Shown one piece after another: positions 1-11,149 of a DNA stretch of 64,000 nucleotides; position 1 is the first letter of the stretch, and every line of letters starts with the position of its first letter. The DNA comes from Saussurea involucrata. Its lineage: Eukaryota; Streptophyta; Magnoliopsida; Asterales; Asteraceae. The stretch lies in the NCBI GenBank assembly GCA_033807775.1, contig CM066315.1:59178820-59242819 (forward strand). The letters are read 5' to 3'. Made by a program: the position numbers and the translations under genes. Under the pieces are notes generated by a model, which saw nothing but the letters and a program-made list of their open reading frames with translations, was not told where the DNA came from and did no database searches.

Positions 1-1104
1 CTAAATTGACACGCGCGACTTACCACGCGACTTGCAAGTCGCGTGGCAAGTGGCGTAACCCACGGTTTCGCGTTTTTCAGCTACAAAATCCGTATTTAGG
101 TCACTTTTTCGGTATCCAACTTTCGGCAGACGACCAGGGGCGATTTTGGGGCGATTTCCGGCGACTTTTCGAAGCTCTCAGAGTCACATTAGAGGGCCGA
201 TCACGGAGACAATCATCACGGAACGTAGATACAAGCACGATTAAAGGGAGTTCACCACGTTATTTTTCATGTTTTTAATCTTTCGCGTTACCAAGTTTAC
301 ATACGTAGTTTCATCTTTCTCTCTTGTGTTTGAATCCACCACCGACATGAACTAACCGGTTCGTGTTGGGGGTTGGAATGAATTCGGTTTATAAAGCATG
401 TAACCAGATGATTTGAACTTCTATTGGTTTCTCCTTGATTAATGAAGCATGTGATTTTGTGTTTAATGCCTTTGAAAGTCTAGCTAGCTTTTAATTGATT
501 TATTATTTTCGGTTGAGTTCGAAAGAATTAACTGTTAAATAGAACTAGGAATTGCATGCCTAAGACGATAAATCAGTGATAGAGATATACTGAATAAGTC
601 TTAGTCCCAATTAAACCGTTAGGTTGATATCGAGAGATAAAATCTAGCCAATTTAACATAAATCGAGTACTTAATGTGTTTTGGAATCCATAAGTGAGAT
701 CGAGAGATTGAATTTATCCTTTTCCAAATAAAACCCGTTGTGGCTTGAAAGAGCACAACGGTGACTTTAAAAGATTTGGGAATCATTAAGGGGATAAACT
801 GGTAATTGTTTGAGTTGTTTGTGTGCATGTGTAGAACCGGAGGAATTCCAACCCTCAACTTTTCTCTCTAGCGAAGTTCTTAATTTGTTCTTTGTTCCGT
901 TTACGTTTAAGTTGTGATTTGCTAGAATTTAGTTTAAAACCAACCATCTCTAAATTCGACAGTCCAGTTAATAGAGCCTATAGTAATTGTGACACTTAGT
1001 TCCTAGTTCCCCGTGATTCGATACTCGTACTTCTAAAGTACTATTACTTGACTTCGACCCGTACACTTGCGGTGAGATCCTCGGGGTGTGAAAACCTCGT
1101 GTCA
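1..1104 (+). repeat. 5' LTR of the Athila-type element (partial)
   Basis: Position 1 matches 6008 of the right LTR, so about the first 259 bp lie outside the window. The copy ends in TGTCA at 1104, six bases before the primer site. The two LTRs differ by scattered substitutions and small indels, which implies a moderately old insertion. Confidence 0.88.
23..46. repeat. 24-bp perfect palindrome in the 5' LTR
   Basis: Arms CCACGCGACTTG and CAAGTCGCGTGG are exact reverse complements with no spacer. The same site is at 6030-6053 in the other LTR, and related palindromes recur in the element interior. Confidence 0.9.
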
Positions 1105-1110
1105 AGTTTT

Positions 1111-1128
1111 TGGCGCCGTTGCCGGGGA
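1111..1128 (+). other. Primer-binding site, tRNA-Asp type
   Basis: TGGCGCCGTTGCCGGGGA is the complement of the 3' end of plant tRNA-Asp(GTC). It lies 6 bp after the LTR end, as usual for Athila-group elements. Confidence 0.85.
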
Positions 1129-1266
1129 ACTAGTTGTAGCTAATAGCACTACCAGCTATACGCGCTATTAGATTGGACATTTTTTTATTTTCGTATTTTA
1201 TTACATCACTTTGAATTTCTGGATTGCTAAGTTCGTGTAATTGCGATTTCAGGTGCTGCTTGGTTT

Positions 1267-3497
1267 ATGCCAAGGAAAACCCGAGGAAAAGAACTCGAGC
1301 CTATCGACCCAGAGATCGAAAGAACCGCTCGTCGTCTACGAAAAAAAGCGAAAGCTAAGCGGAATCTGAAATTCGAGATGTCTGACGATGAGAGACCACC
1401 TCGCCGCAATAATCCACCACCAACTCCGGAGAGGGTGCCTATGCGGTCGTTTGCCGACCCGAATGTGGCAGCGGCCCGCATAGGTATTCAGCCGCCTACC
1501 ACTGCGGCCAACTATTTCGAAATAAAGCCGAGCACCATTGTAATGGTGCAGCAAAATCAGTTTGGAGGAGCACCGACCGAAGATCCTCATGCACATCTCC
1601 GCGCATTCGAGAGGATTTGCAGCACCTTCAAGATCAACAGGATGGAGGAGAACGCAATCAAACTGAGGCTGTTCAGTTTTTCACTAAAAGGTCGAGCTGA
1701 AATATGGATCGAAGGCCTACCATCAGACCTTATCACCACGTGGGCACAATTAAAGGCAGCTTTCCTCTAGAAATTCTTCCCACCGGGAAGAACCGCACAG
1801 TTAATGGCCGACATTACGCACTTCGCGCAATGGGATCAGGAAACGTTATACGAAGCTTGGGAGAGGTATAAGGACATGTTGAAGAAATGTCCACATCACG
1901 GTCTTCATGGGTGGGTCATAATCCAAACGTTCTTTGGAGGCCTTCACCCGCAATTCAAGAATGACATCACTGCTGCAGCGGGTGGGGCACTCATGAACAA
2001 AACCTATGAAGAAGCAGTCGAGCTGATCGAGAACCTCGCCGAACATAGCTACTCCACTCCACGATCATCCATTGCACGAGTAGAGAGTGTTCGGGAATCG
2101 GATGAGCTTAAGGAGATCAAAACCCAATTAGCAGCGATTACGAGCCATTTGCAAGCAAGCAGTATTCAAGAATCTGATCAAGTCCATTTTGTGGCAAACC
2201 GGAACCAACCGAGAAACGATCCTTTCTCGAACACGTATAACGAGGGGTGGAAAAGCATCCCAATCTTTCATGGAATCAGCCCGGGCAACCACAGTCAGGT
2301 AATTTTTCTAACTCATCTAATTTTCCTAATGCTAATAATGTATACCGTCCTCCAGGTTTTCAACAAAGAAACGAAGGACCATCCGGGGAGAAGAAGCCGG
2401 GCCTCGAAGACATGATGATGAAGTTCATGTCAAAAATGGACAGCACGGTCGGAGAGCTAGCGAGCACGGTGAATACGGTGAAAGCCGCAACTGAACAAAA
2501 TACCGCGGCAATAAAGATTCTCGAGAGGCAAGTGGGGCAGATTTCTGAAGCCCTGCAAACCCGACCTGCTGGTACTTTCCCGAGTATGGCTGAAAAGAGA
2601 AATCAAGAACATTGCAATGCCATTCATCTGAGAAGTGGCAAAGAGTTGATTGGAAACCCGGTAAGCAAGTCCTCCCCAAAGAGAGCCGAGGAAGATTCCG
2701 AGATGGTAGATGTGGGTGAGTTAGAAGTTGATAAAGAGAGTGAAGTTGATGAAGAGCGTACGAGGAGAGAGAAAGAGATCGAGAGCAAAGTGAAGGAGCA
2801 AGAGCAACCACCGGTCAAGCCGGTGGTACCTACAGTGCCTTACCCAAGCAGGCTGAAAGCAAATAAGGATCAGGTTAATTTTTCTAAATTTATAGAGGTG
2901 TTTAAAAAGCTAACGATTAATATTCCTTTCGCAGATGCTCTCACCCAAATGCCCTCTTACATGAAATTCATGAAAGAGATCCTTTCCAAAAAGAGGGCAC
3001 TTGATCACCAGGCCACCGTTGCACTCACTGAAGAGTGCAGCGCAATTTTCCAGAATAAGCTGCCCCAAAAGCTTAAAGATCCAGGGAGTTTCTCGATTCC
3101 TATTCAAATTGGCAGTTTTAATTTTAATAGTGTTCTATGTGATTTAGGGGCAAGTATTAATCTGATGCCTCTTTCTGTTTTTAGGAAACTCGGACTGGGT
3201 GAAGTGCAGCCAACGTACATGACGTTAAAGCTTGCGGATAGGTCGATCAGATATCCTTACGGAGTGATTGAAGACGTGCTGATTAAAGTTGGTAAGTTTT
3301 ACTTCCTTGTCGACTTCGTGGTAGTAGATATAGACGAAGATGAAGAGGTCCCGTTGATCTTGGGACGAACCTTCCTGGCCACGAGTCGGGCGTTAATTGA
3401 CATGGAAGAGGGCGAGATCACGTTCCGAGTTGGCGGTGAGAGCGTGAGATTCAAGCTACTGGAGAGAAGAAGTGGTGAAAGAGAGGAAGAAGCATAG
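1267..3497 (+). pseudogene. gag-PR: Broken gag-protease polyprotein of the Athila-type element
   Basis: This would encode the capsid polyprotein followed by an aspartic protease. The reading frame starts at ATG 1267, runs to an in-frame TAG at 1768-1770, continues in the same frame to about 2240, then shifts frame and stays open from about 2247 to 3497. The first part holds the retrotransposon gag domain (about residues 60-260). The last part holds a retropepsin-like domain with the active-site segment 'LCDLGASINLMP' and the later 'PLILGRTFLAT' motif. The N-terminus is basic (KKAKAKR) and I see no CCHC knuckle. Nothing resembling RT follows the stop; the next 2.2 kb is non-coding. One nonsense codon and one frameshift make it unlikely to be translated whole. 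Family assignment is confident; the exact frameshift base is not. Confidence 0.85.
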
Positions 3498-3730
3498 AAG
3501 TCTGTGAAGAACCGTAAGTGTGGACGGTACAATCCCGCGGACATTAAGCCGAGTTGAAACCGCATAGTCGTGCCACGACTTTAAATAAGGCGCTGGGTGG
3601 GAGGCAACCCACCAAGGTTAGTTTCCGTTTATTATTTTTCTTCTTGTGTGTGTTTTACTTCCAGAAAAACCATAAAAATCGAAAAATTGAAAAAACCAAA
3701 AATAGCTGGAACAGGGACATACGCGACCTT

Positions 3731-3754
3731 CCACGCGGTTTGAATACCGCGTGG
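3731..3754. repeat. Imperfect palindrome related to the LTR palindrome
   Basis: Arms CCACGCGGT and ACCGCGTGG pair perfectly around a 6-base spacer. The arm sequence is a variant of the LTR word CCACGCGACTTG. Confidence 0.85.
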
Positions 3755-3810
3755 TAAGCCGCGGGACCCTCTGTTTGGTTTTCTGAAACAGTGAGTTACG
3801 CGAGATGTTA

Positions 3811-3828
3811 CGCGGCTTGCAAGCCGCG
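3811..3828. repeat. 18-bp perfect palindrome related to the LTR palindrome
   Basis: Arms CGCGGCTTG and CAAGCCGCG are exact reverse complements. The centre CTTGCAAG is shared with the LTR palindrome. Confidence 0.88.
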
Positions 3829-4065
3829 CAGCAAACCGCGGGTGTCCCATGTTCATTTTTTTCGTGCAGTTCTTGTTTCCTTTCTTGCTTTGTGTGCTTC
3901 TTGTTCTTGTTTTGTGTCTTTCCCTTGTTTTGCTTGTTCTCTCCGTCTCCAAATGCTCAATCTTTCAAGAATCTCAGTCGGCCGGGCAAAACAGGTACGT
4001 TCTAAACCTTGCTTTTAATGAGTGGTGTATGATGTTTATTCCTTAGTAGTTTAACGAGAGGCAAC

Positions 4066-4088
4066 AAACCTAAGTTTCACTTAGGTTT
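4066..4088. repeat. Stem-loop followed by a PPT-like tract
   Basis: Arms AAACCTAAGT and ACTTAGGTTT (10 bp) flank a 3-base loop; TTTGGGGT follows immediately. Confidence 0.8.
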
Positions 4089-4192
4089 GGGGTGCCTCAT
4101 CTTTCGCATCTACACACTCAATGCTTTTGACCCTGTGCAAACCTCGGTTTTACCTAGGTTTGGGGTTGGCTTCTATTTGACTTTTATTTGGC

Positions 4193-4216
4193 AAACCTAG
4201 GCCACGGCCTAGGTTT
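4193..4216. repeat. Stem-loop followed by a PPT-like tract
   Basis: Arms AAACCTAGGCC and GGCCTAGGTTT (11 bp) flank a 2-base loop, followed by GGGGTGCCC. It is the same design as 4066-4088. Confidence 0.85.
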
Positions 4217-5715
4217 GGGGTGCCCACTTTAGAAATTTTGGGTTTTCTTTTGCTTGCTATGTAATGCCTTGCCCGTCCTTTCGATAACTGTGATGACTGC
4301 ACAATGATTGAGTCGCATCACCTACGACTTTGCTTGCACATTGGGGACAATGTGTGGGTAAGGTTTAGGGTTGCCCAATCGGGCCCAAGTTATGCACGTA
4401 GATTTCCTGCACTTCTGAGTGTCTAGATCACAATAGCTAAATTTTTGTTTTGAATGATTGAGACCAACCATTGTGGGAAGAATCTTATGATAGTGACGTG
4501 ACCGTTAGGGGAGGACCGGGAAAGGACATGACTAGGGACATTAGTGGAGACCACCCGATAGTGAGATGTTGAGCCTAATAAGACGTTTTTCATTTCGAGG
4601 GATTCATACACGTAATTCTTATACACTTTTCGAATTCCTTGTCGTGAATGTAGAATGATCTCGCTACATTATTGCATTGAGTAGCAAAGACGAACATCGG
4701 GATAGTAGGTAAGGGTATAGTAGACCATATCGTGTGGACCTTAAGATATGATTCCAGGCATTGTATGTTATTTAACATGTTTTTAGCTATCGCACCTTTT
4801 ACCTTTCTGCGTGTACCCTTAGCCCCTTTGCAGCCAAACACTCACCTTTTCGTTTCTAAACCCACCATTCGCCCTTAGCCAAAAGCCTTAGCCAACCCTT
4901 ATCCGAAAGTGTGTCAATCGGAAGCAGTAATGAACTAATAGAGATAGAGCAAAAAAAGAAAGAACTCCGGCCAGTCATGAAAATAAAACGGGTCAATGTA
5001 ACCCGAAAAATAGAAAAGAGGACCAATGAAGTCCCAAAAAAAATGATAAAAATATACAGTTATTTAGATAATAGTTAGAGCTGCAAAATAAGAGAGTCAA
5101 AGCGACTCCAATAGTGACGAAAGGGGCCAAGTAAGCGAATGTAAAGCAACGAGAGTTCAGGAATTGCCAATGATTGACCCACCGAGGATTGTTGATCCTT
5201 TTTACCCGTCGTTTCTTAGCCTTAACCTTAGCCCCATTACAACCCGTGTAAAGACCTGGATGATCTTTTGGAAAATGTGATTACGGTTACTACTACCTTT
5301 ACTGATATTCCCTGTCTTGCTATTTGATTCTTTCTGAGATCAAAATTTTGGACATTTGTGCGTCTTTCTTTAGAGTTGTCATGACATTTGCGTATTCTTG
5401 CACATAACCTCCTTAAACATGACAACACGAGCGATAACCTAGGTTCGAGTGCAAAGAGAGTATCCCGTGAGGTAGGGTCGAGGCGAAATGTTTTCCCTAG
5501 CATGTCTGGACTTAGTCTAATCCTAATGTAATCGGAACTGTCACGAGTTCAACTCCCAATAGAAGGTCATAGATCGGACAAATTAAAGAATGAGGCGAGA
5601 GTGAGATAGATATTCACGGGTATGGGAAATCACCGATGCATCACTTGGTACCGATTGGAATTGTTCAGTCATTACTAAATTCACTATGTGCTTTGATTCT
5701 ATTTTTATCGCTAAT

Positions 5716-5748
5716 TTGCTTGGGGACAAGCAACGCTCGGTTTGGGGT
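5716..5748 (+). other. GGGA-loop hairpin and polypurine tract
   Basis: Stem TTGCTTG/CAAGCAA with loop GGGA (5716-5733) sits just before the purine-rich GGTTTGGGGTT that primes plus-strand synthesis next to the LTR at 5749. A second hairpin with the same GGGA loop (CACATTG/CAATGTG) is at 4337-4354. Confidence 0.75.
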
Positions 5749-7109
5749 TGTTGATAACGCCACTTTTTGGCGTTATTTTCGGTTCTCAAACCAACGAGAT
5801 AGGCTTGTATTCAAGTAAAAAGGCGGGTATTTTACGGTTTATTGAGTAATTTACGCAGGTTATATAAAAGGCGGCATTCCTCGGAAAAAGAAGCTAAAAA
5901 GAGCCCAAAACGAGTCAAAACGAAGCCTAACGGGAGCCCAAAAGCCAAGCCCAAGACCCACGACCGAACCAGAACCCGAACCGCGAACCAGAAAACGACC
6001 CACGCAGCTAAATTGACACGCGCGACTTACCACGCGACTTGCAAGTCGCGTGGCAAGTGGCGTAACCCACTGTTTCGCGTTTTTCAGCTACAAAATCCGT
6101 ATTTAGGTCACTTTTTCGGTATCCAACTTTCGGCAGACGACCAGGGGCGATTTTGGGGCGATTTCCGGCGACTTTTCGAAGCTCTCGGAGTCACATTAGA
6201 GGGCCGATCACGGAGACAATCATCACGGAACGTAGATACAAGCACGATTGAAGGGAGTTCATCACGTTATCTTTCATGTTTTTAATCTTTCGCGTTACCA
6301 TGTTTACATACGTAGTTTCATCCTTCTCTCTTGTGTTTGAATCCACCAACGACATGAACTAACCGGTTCGTGTTGGGGGTTGGAATGAATTCGGTTTATA
6401 AAGCATGTAACCAGATGATTTGAACTTTTATTGGTTTTTCCTTAATTAATGAAGCATGCGATTTTGTGTTTAATGCCTTTGAAAGTCTAGCTAGCTTTTA
6501 ATTGATTTATTATCTTCAGTTGAGTTCGAGAGAATTAACTGTTAAATAGAACTAGGAATTGCATGCCTAAGACGATAAATCAGTGATAGAGATAGACTGA
6601 ATAAGTCTTAGTCCCAATTAAACCGTTAGGTTGATATCGAGAGATAAAATCTAGCCAGTTTAACATAAATCGAGTACTTAATGTGTTTTGGAATCCATAA
6701 GTGAGATCGAGAGATTACATTTATCCTTTTCAAAATAAAACCCGTTGTGGCTTGAAAGAGAAGAACGGTGACTTTAAAAGATTTGGGAATCATTAAGGGG
6801 ATAAACTGGTAATTGTTTGAGTTGTTTGTGTGCATGTGTAGAATCGGAGGATTTCCAACCCTCAACTTTTCTCTCTATCGAAGTTCCTAATTTGTTCTTT
6901 GCTTTGTTTGCGTTTAAGTTGTGATTTGTTAGAATTTAGTTTAAAACCCATCTTCCAAATTCGACAGTCTAGTTAATAAAGCTTATAGTAATTGTGATAC
7001 TTTGTTCCTAGTTCCCCGTGATTCGATACTCGTACTTCTAAAGTACTATTACTTGACTTCGACCCGTACACTTGCGGTGAGATCCTCGGGGTGTAAAAAC
7101 CCCGTGTCA
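5749..7109 (+). repeat. 3' LTR of the Athila-type element
   Basis: Starts TGTTGATAACG directly after the polypurine tract and ends GTGTCA (1361 bp). It aligns with 1-1104 from 6008 onward. It contains the 24-bp palindrome at 6030-6053. A short ORF over 5842-6285 is an LTR reading frame with no family resemblance and is not called as a gene. Confidence 0.88.
6030..6053. repeat. 24-bp perfect palindrome in the 3' LTR
   Basis: Identical to the palindrome at 23-46 of the left LTR. Confidence 0.9.
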
Positions 7110-7634
7110 TATGTATGATAGATCGGTAGGTTGGAATTCGTTTCCCTCCTATTCGGGTAGAGGGGAGTCTGCTTGGGCCCCGATACGAGGCGAGAGGGGA
7201 GTCTGCTGGGGGGCCCGATCGCGGAATGTTTATGTGATCCATTACACGGTGCAGTACCATGTTTGATGATATGTGAAGATTTATGACGAATTTTTATAAA
7301 TGTTTTCATACTGTTTATACATGTTGTTTTCGGAGGGAATTCACTAGACCTTTTGGTCTAACCCTCGCTTTTCAAAAACTAAACCATTTTCAGGTAAGCG
7401 TACTACGGGTTCTTCTAGTAAGAACTAGGAGCGGGCACAAGAAGGCATTGGAGCTTAGAGCGACTCCAGGATTTTGATTAGTATAGCTATAGTTAGAGCT
7501 CTCGGCTGTGGAATAGAGACTTCCGCTGTCCATTTTTGTTTAATATTGTTTAATGAAGAATTAAAGACAAATTATTTTTGTAATTCGAATGCTTATTCTA
7601 TGATTTATGCATGTTATATTTTTGGGACGTTACA
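7110..7634 (+). repeat. 3' part of an older gypsy-type LTR
   Basis: The sequence around 'ACTAGACC..TGGTCTAACCCTCGCTTTTCAAAA' matches the solo LTR at 15689-17353 (near 17070-17120) and, reversed, the fragment near 13980-14030. It ends in TTTTGGGACGTTACA, like 17340-17353. The Athila-type element interrupts it on the left. Confidence 0.65.
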
Positions 7635-7930
7635 AAAACTTGTAAAATCTTCAAGTTTAAATAATTCTCTAAAACTTGGTGGTAAGGGAGAGAAATGATT
7701 ATTTTATTCAATCCCACCAATGAGATCAAACTTTTATAATTTTATATTAAGTTTTTTTTAAAAGTGTATTGAGAAGATAAATTAGAAAATATTAAATTAA
7801 ATATAACTTGTGTTAAAATATCTAAAATAGAGAATCTGTTAAAGATGAATATGTAACTCTTTTTAGAATTTTTAACTTTTAATTCTCTATTTTAAAAAAA
7901 TTATAGAAAACATATTAGAGATACTCTATT
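7635..7930. other. AT-rich spacer, no gene seen
   Basis: Low-complexity AT-rich DNA. I see no coding potential, RNA gene or element ends. Confidence 0.6.
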
Positions 7931-8862
7931 GGTGGCGTTTGGTTCGAAGATTCTAGAGAAATCTGATGGAATTGAAATGTTGAATTTCATTGACCAAATT
8001 TAATTCCTTCATTTGGTTCGTTCTTTTTCACGGAAAGAATCTTCAAATTTTATCAAATTCCACAAATGGTGAAATTCAACGTTTCTTAACAAATAGGAGG
8101 TATTTTGATAACCACAAGGGTTGTGGCGTGGTGGTAAGGGCCTGGGGAGTTCATAGCGCTTGCCCGGGTTCGAGTCCCACACGCAGCACTTGTGGCCACT
8201 GGGGATTATCTCAGGGCTGCATTACTTCGCGGTCGGTGTGTTTGCCAGGGATGTACTGGGCCGAAGGCCCAGGAACCCTACCCAAAAAAAGGAGGTATTT
8301 TGATGGAATGGAATGTTGTATTTTCATAATTTCAAATATACCCTTTAACTTAAATATAACATAATTTAATTTAATTTAATACTTTACTTTCTTTTTTGTT
8401 TTATTTTTTATTTTTTATTTTTATTTTTGTTTTATTTTATTTAATATAATTTAATACATTTTTTTATTTTCTTGAAACATATTTGATTTTTTCAAAATTT
8501 AATTTTATTCATCTGATAATATATTTTATTTGGGTTGTGCACATTAAAGTATTTATAAATTATTTTATTAAAGTATTTTTATTTAAAAAATATTTAATGG
8601 CTATTTTATTAAAGAATTTTTTGTTTAAAAAAAATAAAAATTATTAAAAAGGGTATTTTGGTCATTTATCAAAAATTTATTTCAATTTCAAAGTTACATT
8701 CTGTGAACCAAACAAATTCTAATTCCTTTAACATATTCTATTTCAATTTTGTCAACCAAACAGGTGGTTAAACCTGACAACATTTCATTCTAATTTCTTC
8801 AAAGTCAAATTCTTTGACCGATTCTATTTCATCCAAAAATATTATGTGAACCAAACACCACC
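7931..8862. mobile_element. MITE-like element with terminal inverted repeats, interrupted by a SINE
   Basis: The left end GGTGGCGTTTGGTTCG and the reverse complement of the right end GGTGGTGTTTGGTTCA match at 14 of 16 bases. Subterminal sequence near both ends is also inversely related (GAATGAAATGTTG-like). Without the SINE it is about 740 bp, AT-rich and non-coding. No convincing target duplication was found, so superfamily (hAT or Harbinger) is open. Confidence 0.6.
8110..8289 (+). mobile_element. tRNA-derived SINE (family 1)
   Basis: A perfect 15-bp target duplication AGGAGGTATTTTGAT flanks it (8095-8109 and 8290-8304). Internal pol III promoter: A-box-like TGGCGTGGTGG at 8124-8134 and B box GGTTCGAGTCC at 8167-8177. 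It ends in a short A-tail. It shares a body segment (ACTTGTGGCCACTGGGGAT) with the minus-strand SINE at 10457-10663. Confidence 0.9.
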
Positions 8863-9410
8863 TAGTAATTCTACATTATTAATAATACTTTGTTTACTTT
8901 AAGACATGTACTTTACCTTTTCTAAATATCAATAAAACAAATAATAATAAAATAATATAGATATATAAGATGACTCGGGTTCAAACGAGAACAGTACATG
9001 TTTTAAAGAACACGGGAACGAACAAAATCATTAGTGATTTTTCATTAACGCACGAAAAAATACTTTGGCTGCGACTTCAGGTCCGTGTGGCTTTTTTGCA
9101 CGTTAATGTAAAATCACTAATAATTTTATTCGTTTTCATATTCTTTTAAATAGTTACCGTTTTCATTTGATCCTCCCTCTATATAAGATTATCATAAATA
9201 CCTTTCCTGCATACATTTTTAACTAATGTAGTAAGTCAAAGCTAAAAAAAATCACTTTAATACATTTCTTATATTGATGTTATATCTTAATTTACATTAT
9301 CTCACAACCTGAAAAGCTTCTTATAATATAACTATATTAATTTACAATTTTAACATCACTCGTAGACGTTTATTTCACTTTTTAAGGAAAAGTTTATATT
9401 TAAACGTTTA
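8863..9410. other. AT-rich spacer, no gene seen
   Basis: Around 8985-9150 are short inversely related segments (CATTAGTGATTTTTCATTAACG and a reversed counterpart) that could be a degenerate inverted-repeat element. No coding signal. Confidence 0.5.
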
Positions 9411-9424
9411 GGCTGCATTTGGTA

Positions 9425-9575
9425 CAGGACGGTATGGGACAGAACGAGACAAAGTTCATCGTCCCACGTTGGGTGTGACATGGGACAGAACAAAAATTCA
9501 CTGTCCCACGTTGGGTGTGACATGTGACAGGACAAAAATTCGCTGTCCCACGTTTGACGCGACATGAGACAGGGA
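9425..9575. repeat. Short tandem repeat, about 60-bp unit
   Basis: About 2.5 to 3 degenerate copies of 'CCCACGTTGGGTGTGACATGGGACAG..AAAAATTC', inside the transposon left arm. Confidence 0.65.
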
Positions 9576-10456
9576 CAACTGGACAAATACTAGACTGGAT
9601 GGGACAAAAAGAGTATTTTCTTGTTCCATCAAATTAGGTGGAACACATAGGACAAAAGTGAGACAGAATCTAAAAAAGTACCGATCTACCACAATTTGAT
9701 AGATAATCTTAATATGGTATTAGTCTTACATGTCACTATTACCCATGGCCGCCACCACCATCGGCGGCCACCGCCAACCATCGTCGACCACTTCCACTTT
9801 TTCCTCCACTACAACAACTTCCTCCACCACATCCAAAACCACCGCCCATCACCGCCGCCACCATCGACGCTCACAGCCAACCACCGTCGACCACATTCGC
9901 CTCTTCCCCCACTACAACAACCTCTTTTACTATTGTCCACCGCCACCACCACTAACATCGTCGACCACCTATACCTCCTCCATATCAACCACAACTACCT
10001 CTTGCACCACCGCTATCCAGTATCCACCATCTTTCACGTCCTTCACAACTACTGTCGTTCATCAACCACTCATCGCCTTTATCTTTACATGTCGCTGCAA
10101 CTATGCCTCTGCCAATTCATAAAGATCTTCCAAATTGAATCAAATATTATATTTAATTTGTATGAATCAAATTTTTTCGAACTACCATCAATTATTTCAT
10201 ATTTTTCATTCAAATTTTGTATTATTGTTTTTGTATGTATTTATGTGTATGAAAATTGTATAAAAAAGTAAGAATACTTTTTAATTAAATTATTTGAAGA
10301 TATACTTTATTTGTGTCATTTATAACTATTATATGATATATAAATAATCAAACAACTTTTAGAGAAACTTGTCCAATCTTACTCTATCCAGTCCTAGTCG
10401 TACCAAATACAAGACAACCATTTGTCTTATCTAGTCCATTCCAGTCCTAGTCTCTT

Positions 10457-10663
10457 GTAATTTTTTTTTGGAAGGGTATCCGAGGACATTGCCCCGACTA
10501 ATCCCGGCAAGGTGAGGCAATTGCCCCAGCTGCTAAAGCGTGCAGCTCTGAGTTTATCCCCAGTGGCCACAAGTTGGAAGCGCCTGGATTCGAACTTGGG
10601 GTAAATGGGTTACTAGCCACATCCCCTACAAACCTTAACCAGTACGCCACAAGCCTTGTGGTT
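10457..10663 (-). mobile_element. tRNA-derived SINE (family 1, minus strand)
   Basis: The flanking duplication TAGTCTCTT is at 10448-10456 and 10664-10672. On the minus strand a B box AGTTCGAATCC (10586-10596) and A box TGGCGTACTGG (10639-10649) are visible, with an A-tail at the 3' end (plus-strand T run at about 10460-10469). The central segment matches the SINE at 8110-8289, while the 3' half differs. Confidence 0.88.
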
Positions 10664-10735
10664 TAGTCTCTTATATTGTCCTATCCAGTTTTGTTATGTC
10701 CAGTCCCGTCCAATCATGTTTACGTATCAAACGTG

Positions 10736-11149
10736 TAGTTCAATGAGTTGGTTGGATGCTTTCATTTCCAAGATATACGAGATGAAAATGTGAAAACAAT
10801 TTATTCATATATATTCAAAGTATAGGGACAAATTAGGAAATGAATTGAAAATGGAGGGAGTTGAATAAAAGGTTTTGTTTGTGGGACCCATGAAACAAAA
10901 CCCCGACCTCGACGGCGACGCTTTAAGAGTCTATCTGTCGTCCATTAACCACGCAAATCAATGCCACTTTTACACTCATACCCACTTTTCTCAATATTAT
11001 CCCCCCAACCGCAACCCCATACTAATTTCAAACTATATTCTTACCCAATTTTCCGTTTTTTAAAACCACGTGATAATAAACAATTTTGACATGTATTCAT
11101 AAATAAGATGAAGTAAGAACATTTCTTTATAATAAGTCTTTTAAAAGAG
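10736..11149. other. Spacer, no gene seen
   Basis: A 62-codon ORF at 10875-11063 has no recognisable features. Nothing else is supported. Confidence 0.5.

Larger units (their letters stand above)
3498..5748 (+). other. Non-coding 3' region of the Athila-type element with hairpins and PPT-like repeats
   Basis: No credible ORF. It contains two palindromes related to the LTR palindrome (3731-3754, 3811-3828) and a GGTGGG/CCCACC hairpin near 3597-3613. Stem-loops at 4066-4088 and 4193-4216 are each followed by AGGTTTGGGGT. Two hairpins have a GGGA loop (4337-4354 and 5716-5733). The true polypurine tract, GGTTTGGGGTT at about 5739-5748, abuts the right LTR. Confidence 0.75.
1..7109 (+). mobile_element. 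Athila-type Ty3/gypsy LTR retrotransposon, gag-PR only (left end outside window)
   Basis: Two direct LTR copies (1-1104 and 5749-7109) bracket a tRNA-Asp-type primer site, a broken gag-protease gene and about 2.2 kb of non-coding DNA ending in a polypurine tract. The gag resembles the Athila group (order 'EGLPSD...TTWAQLKAAF', 'YEAWERYKDML.KCPHHGL'). No reverse transcriptase, RNaseH or integrase reading frame or remnant is visible between gag-PR and the right LTR, so the copy looks non-autonomous. It sits in an older LTR fragment that resumes at 7110. The left target duplication is outside the window and cannot be checked. Confidence 0.85.
9411..10735. mobile_element. Probable non-autonomous DNA transposon (TIR element) holding a SINE
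   Basis: The left end GGCTGCATTTGGTACAGGAC and the reverse complement of the right end (ACACGTTTGATACG..GGACGGGACTGG) are related but diverged. Several GGACAGRAC/CCAGTCC words are inverted between the two halves. The middle (about 9735-10010) is a CCACCGCC-rich low-complexity stretch. ORFs of 191 and 130 codons cross it in two frames but both are composition artefacts. Element class is tentative. Confidence 0.45.

Noticed and set aside
8160..8180. Possible tRNA gene
   Set aside because: A and B boxes are present but no cloverleaf; the unit has an A-tail and target duplication, so it is a SINE.
9696..10271. 191-codon ORF, His/Pro/Thr-rich
   Set aside because: It follows a CCACCGCC-like low-complexity stretch; a second frame (9730-10122) is equally open. 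Composition artefact inside a transposon.
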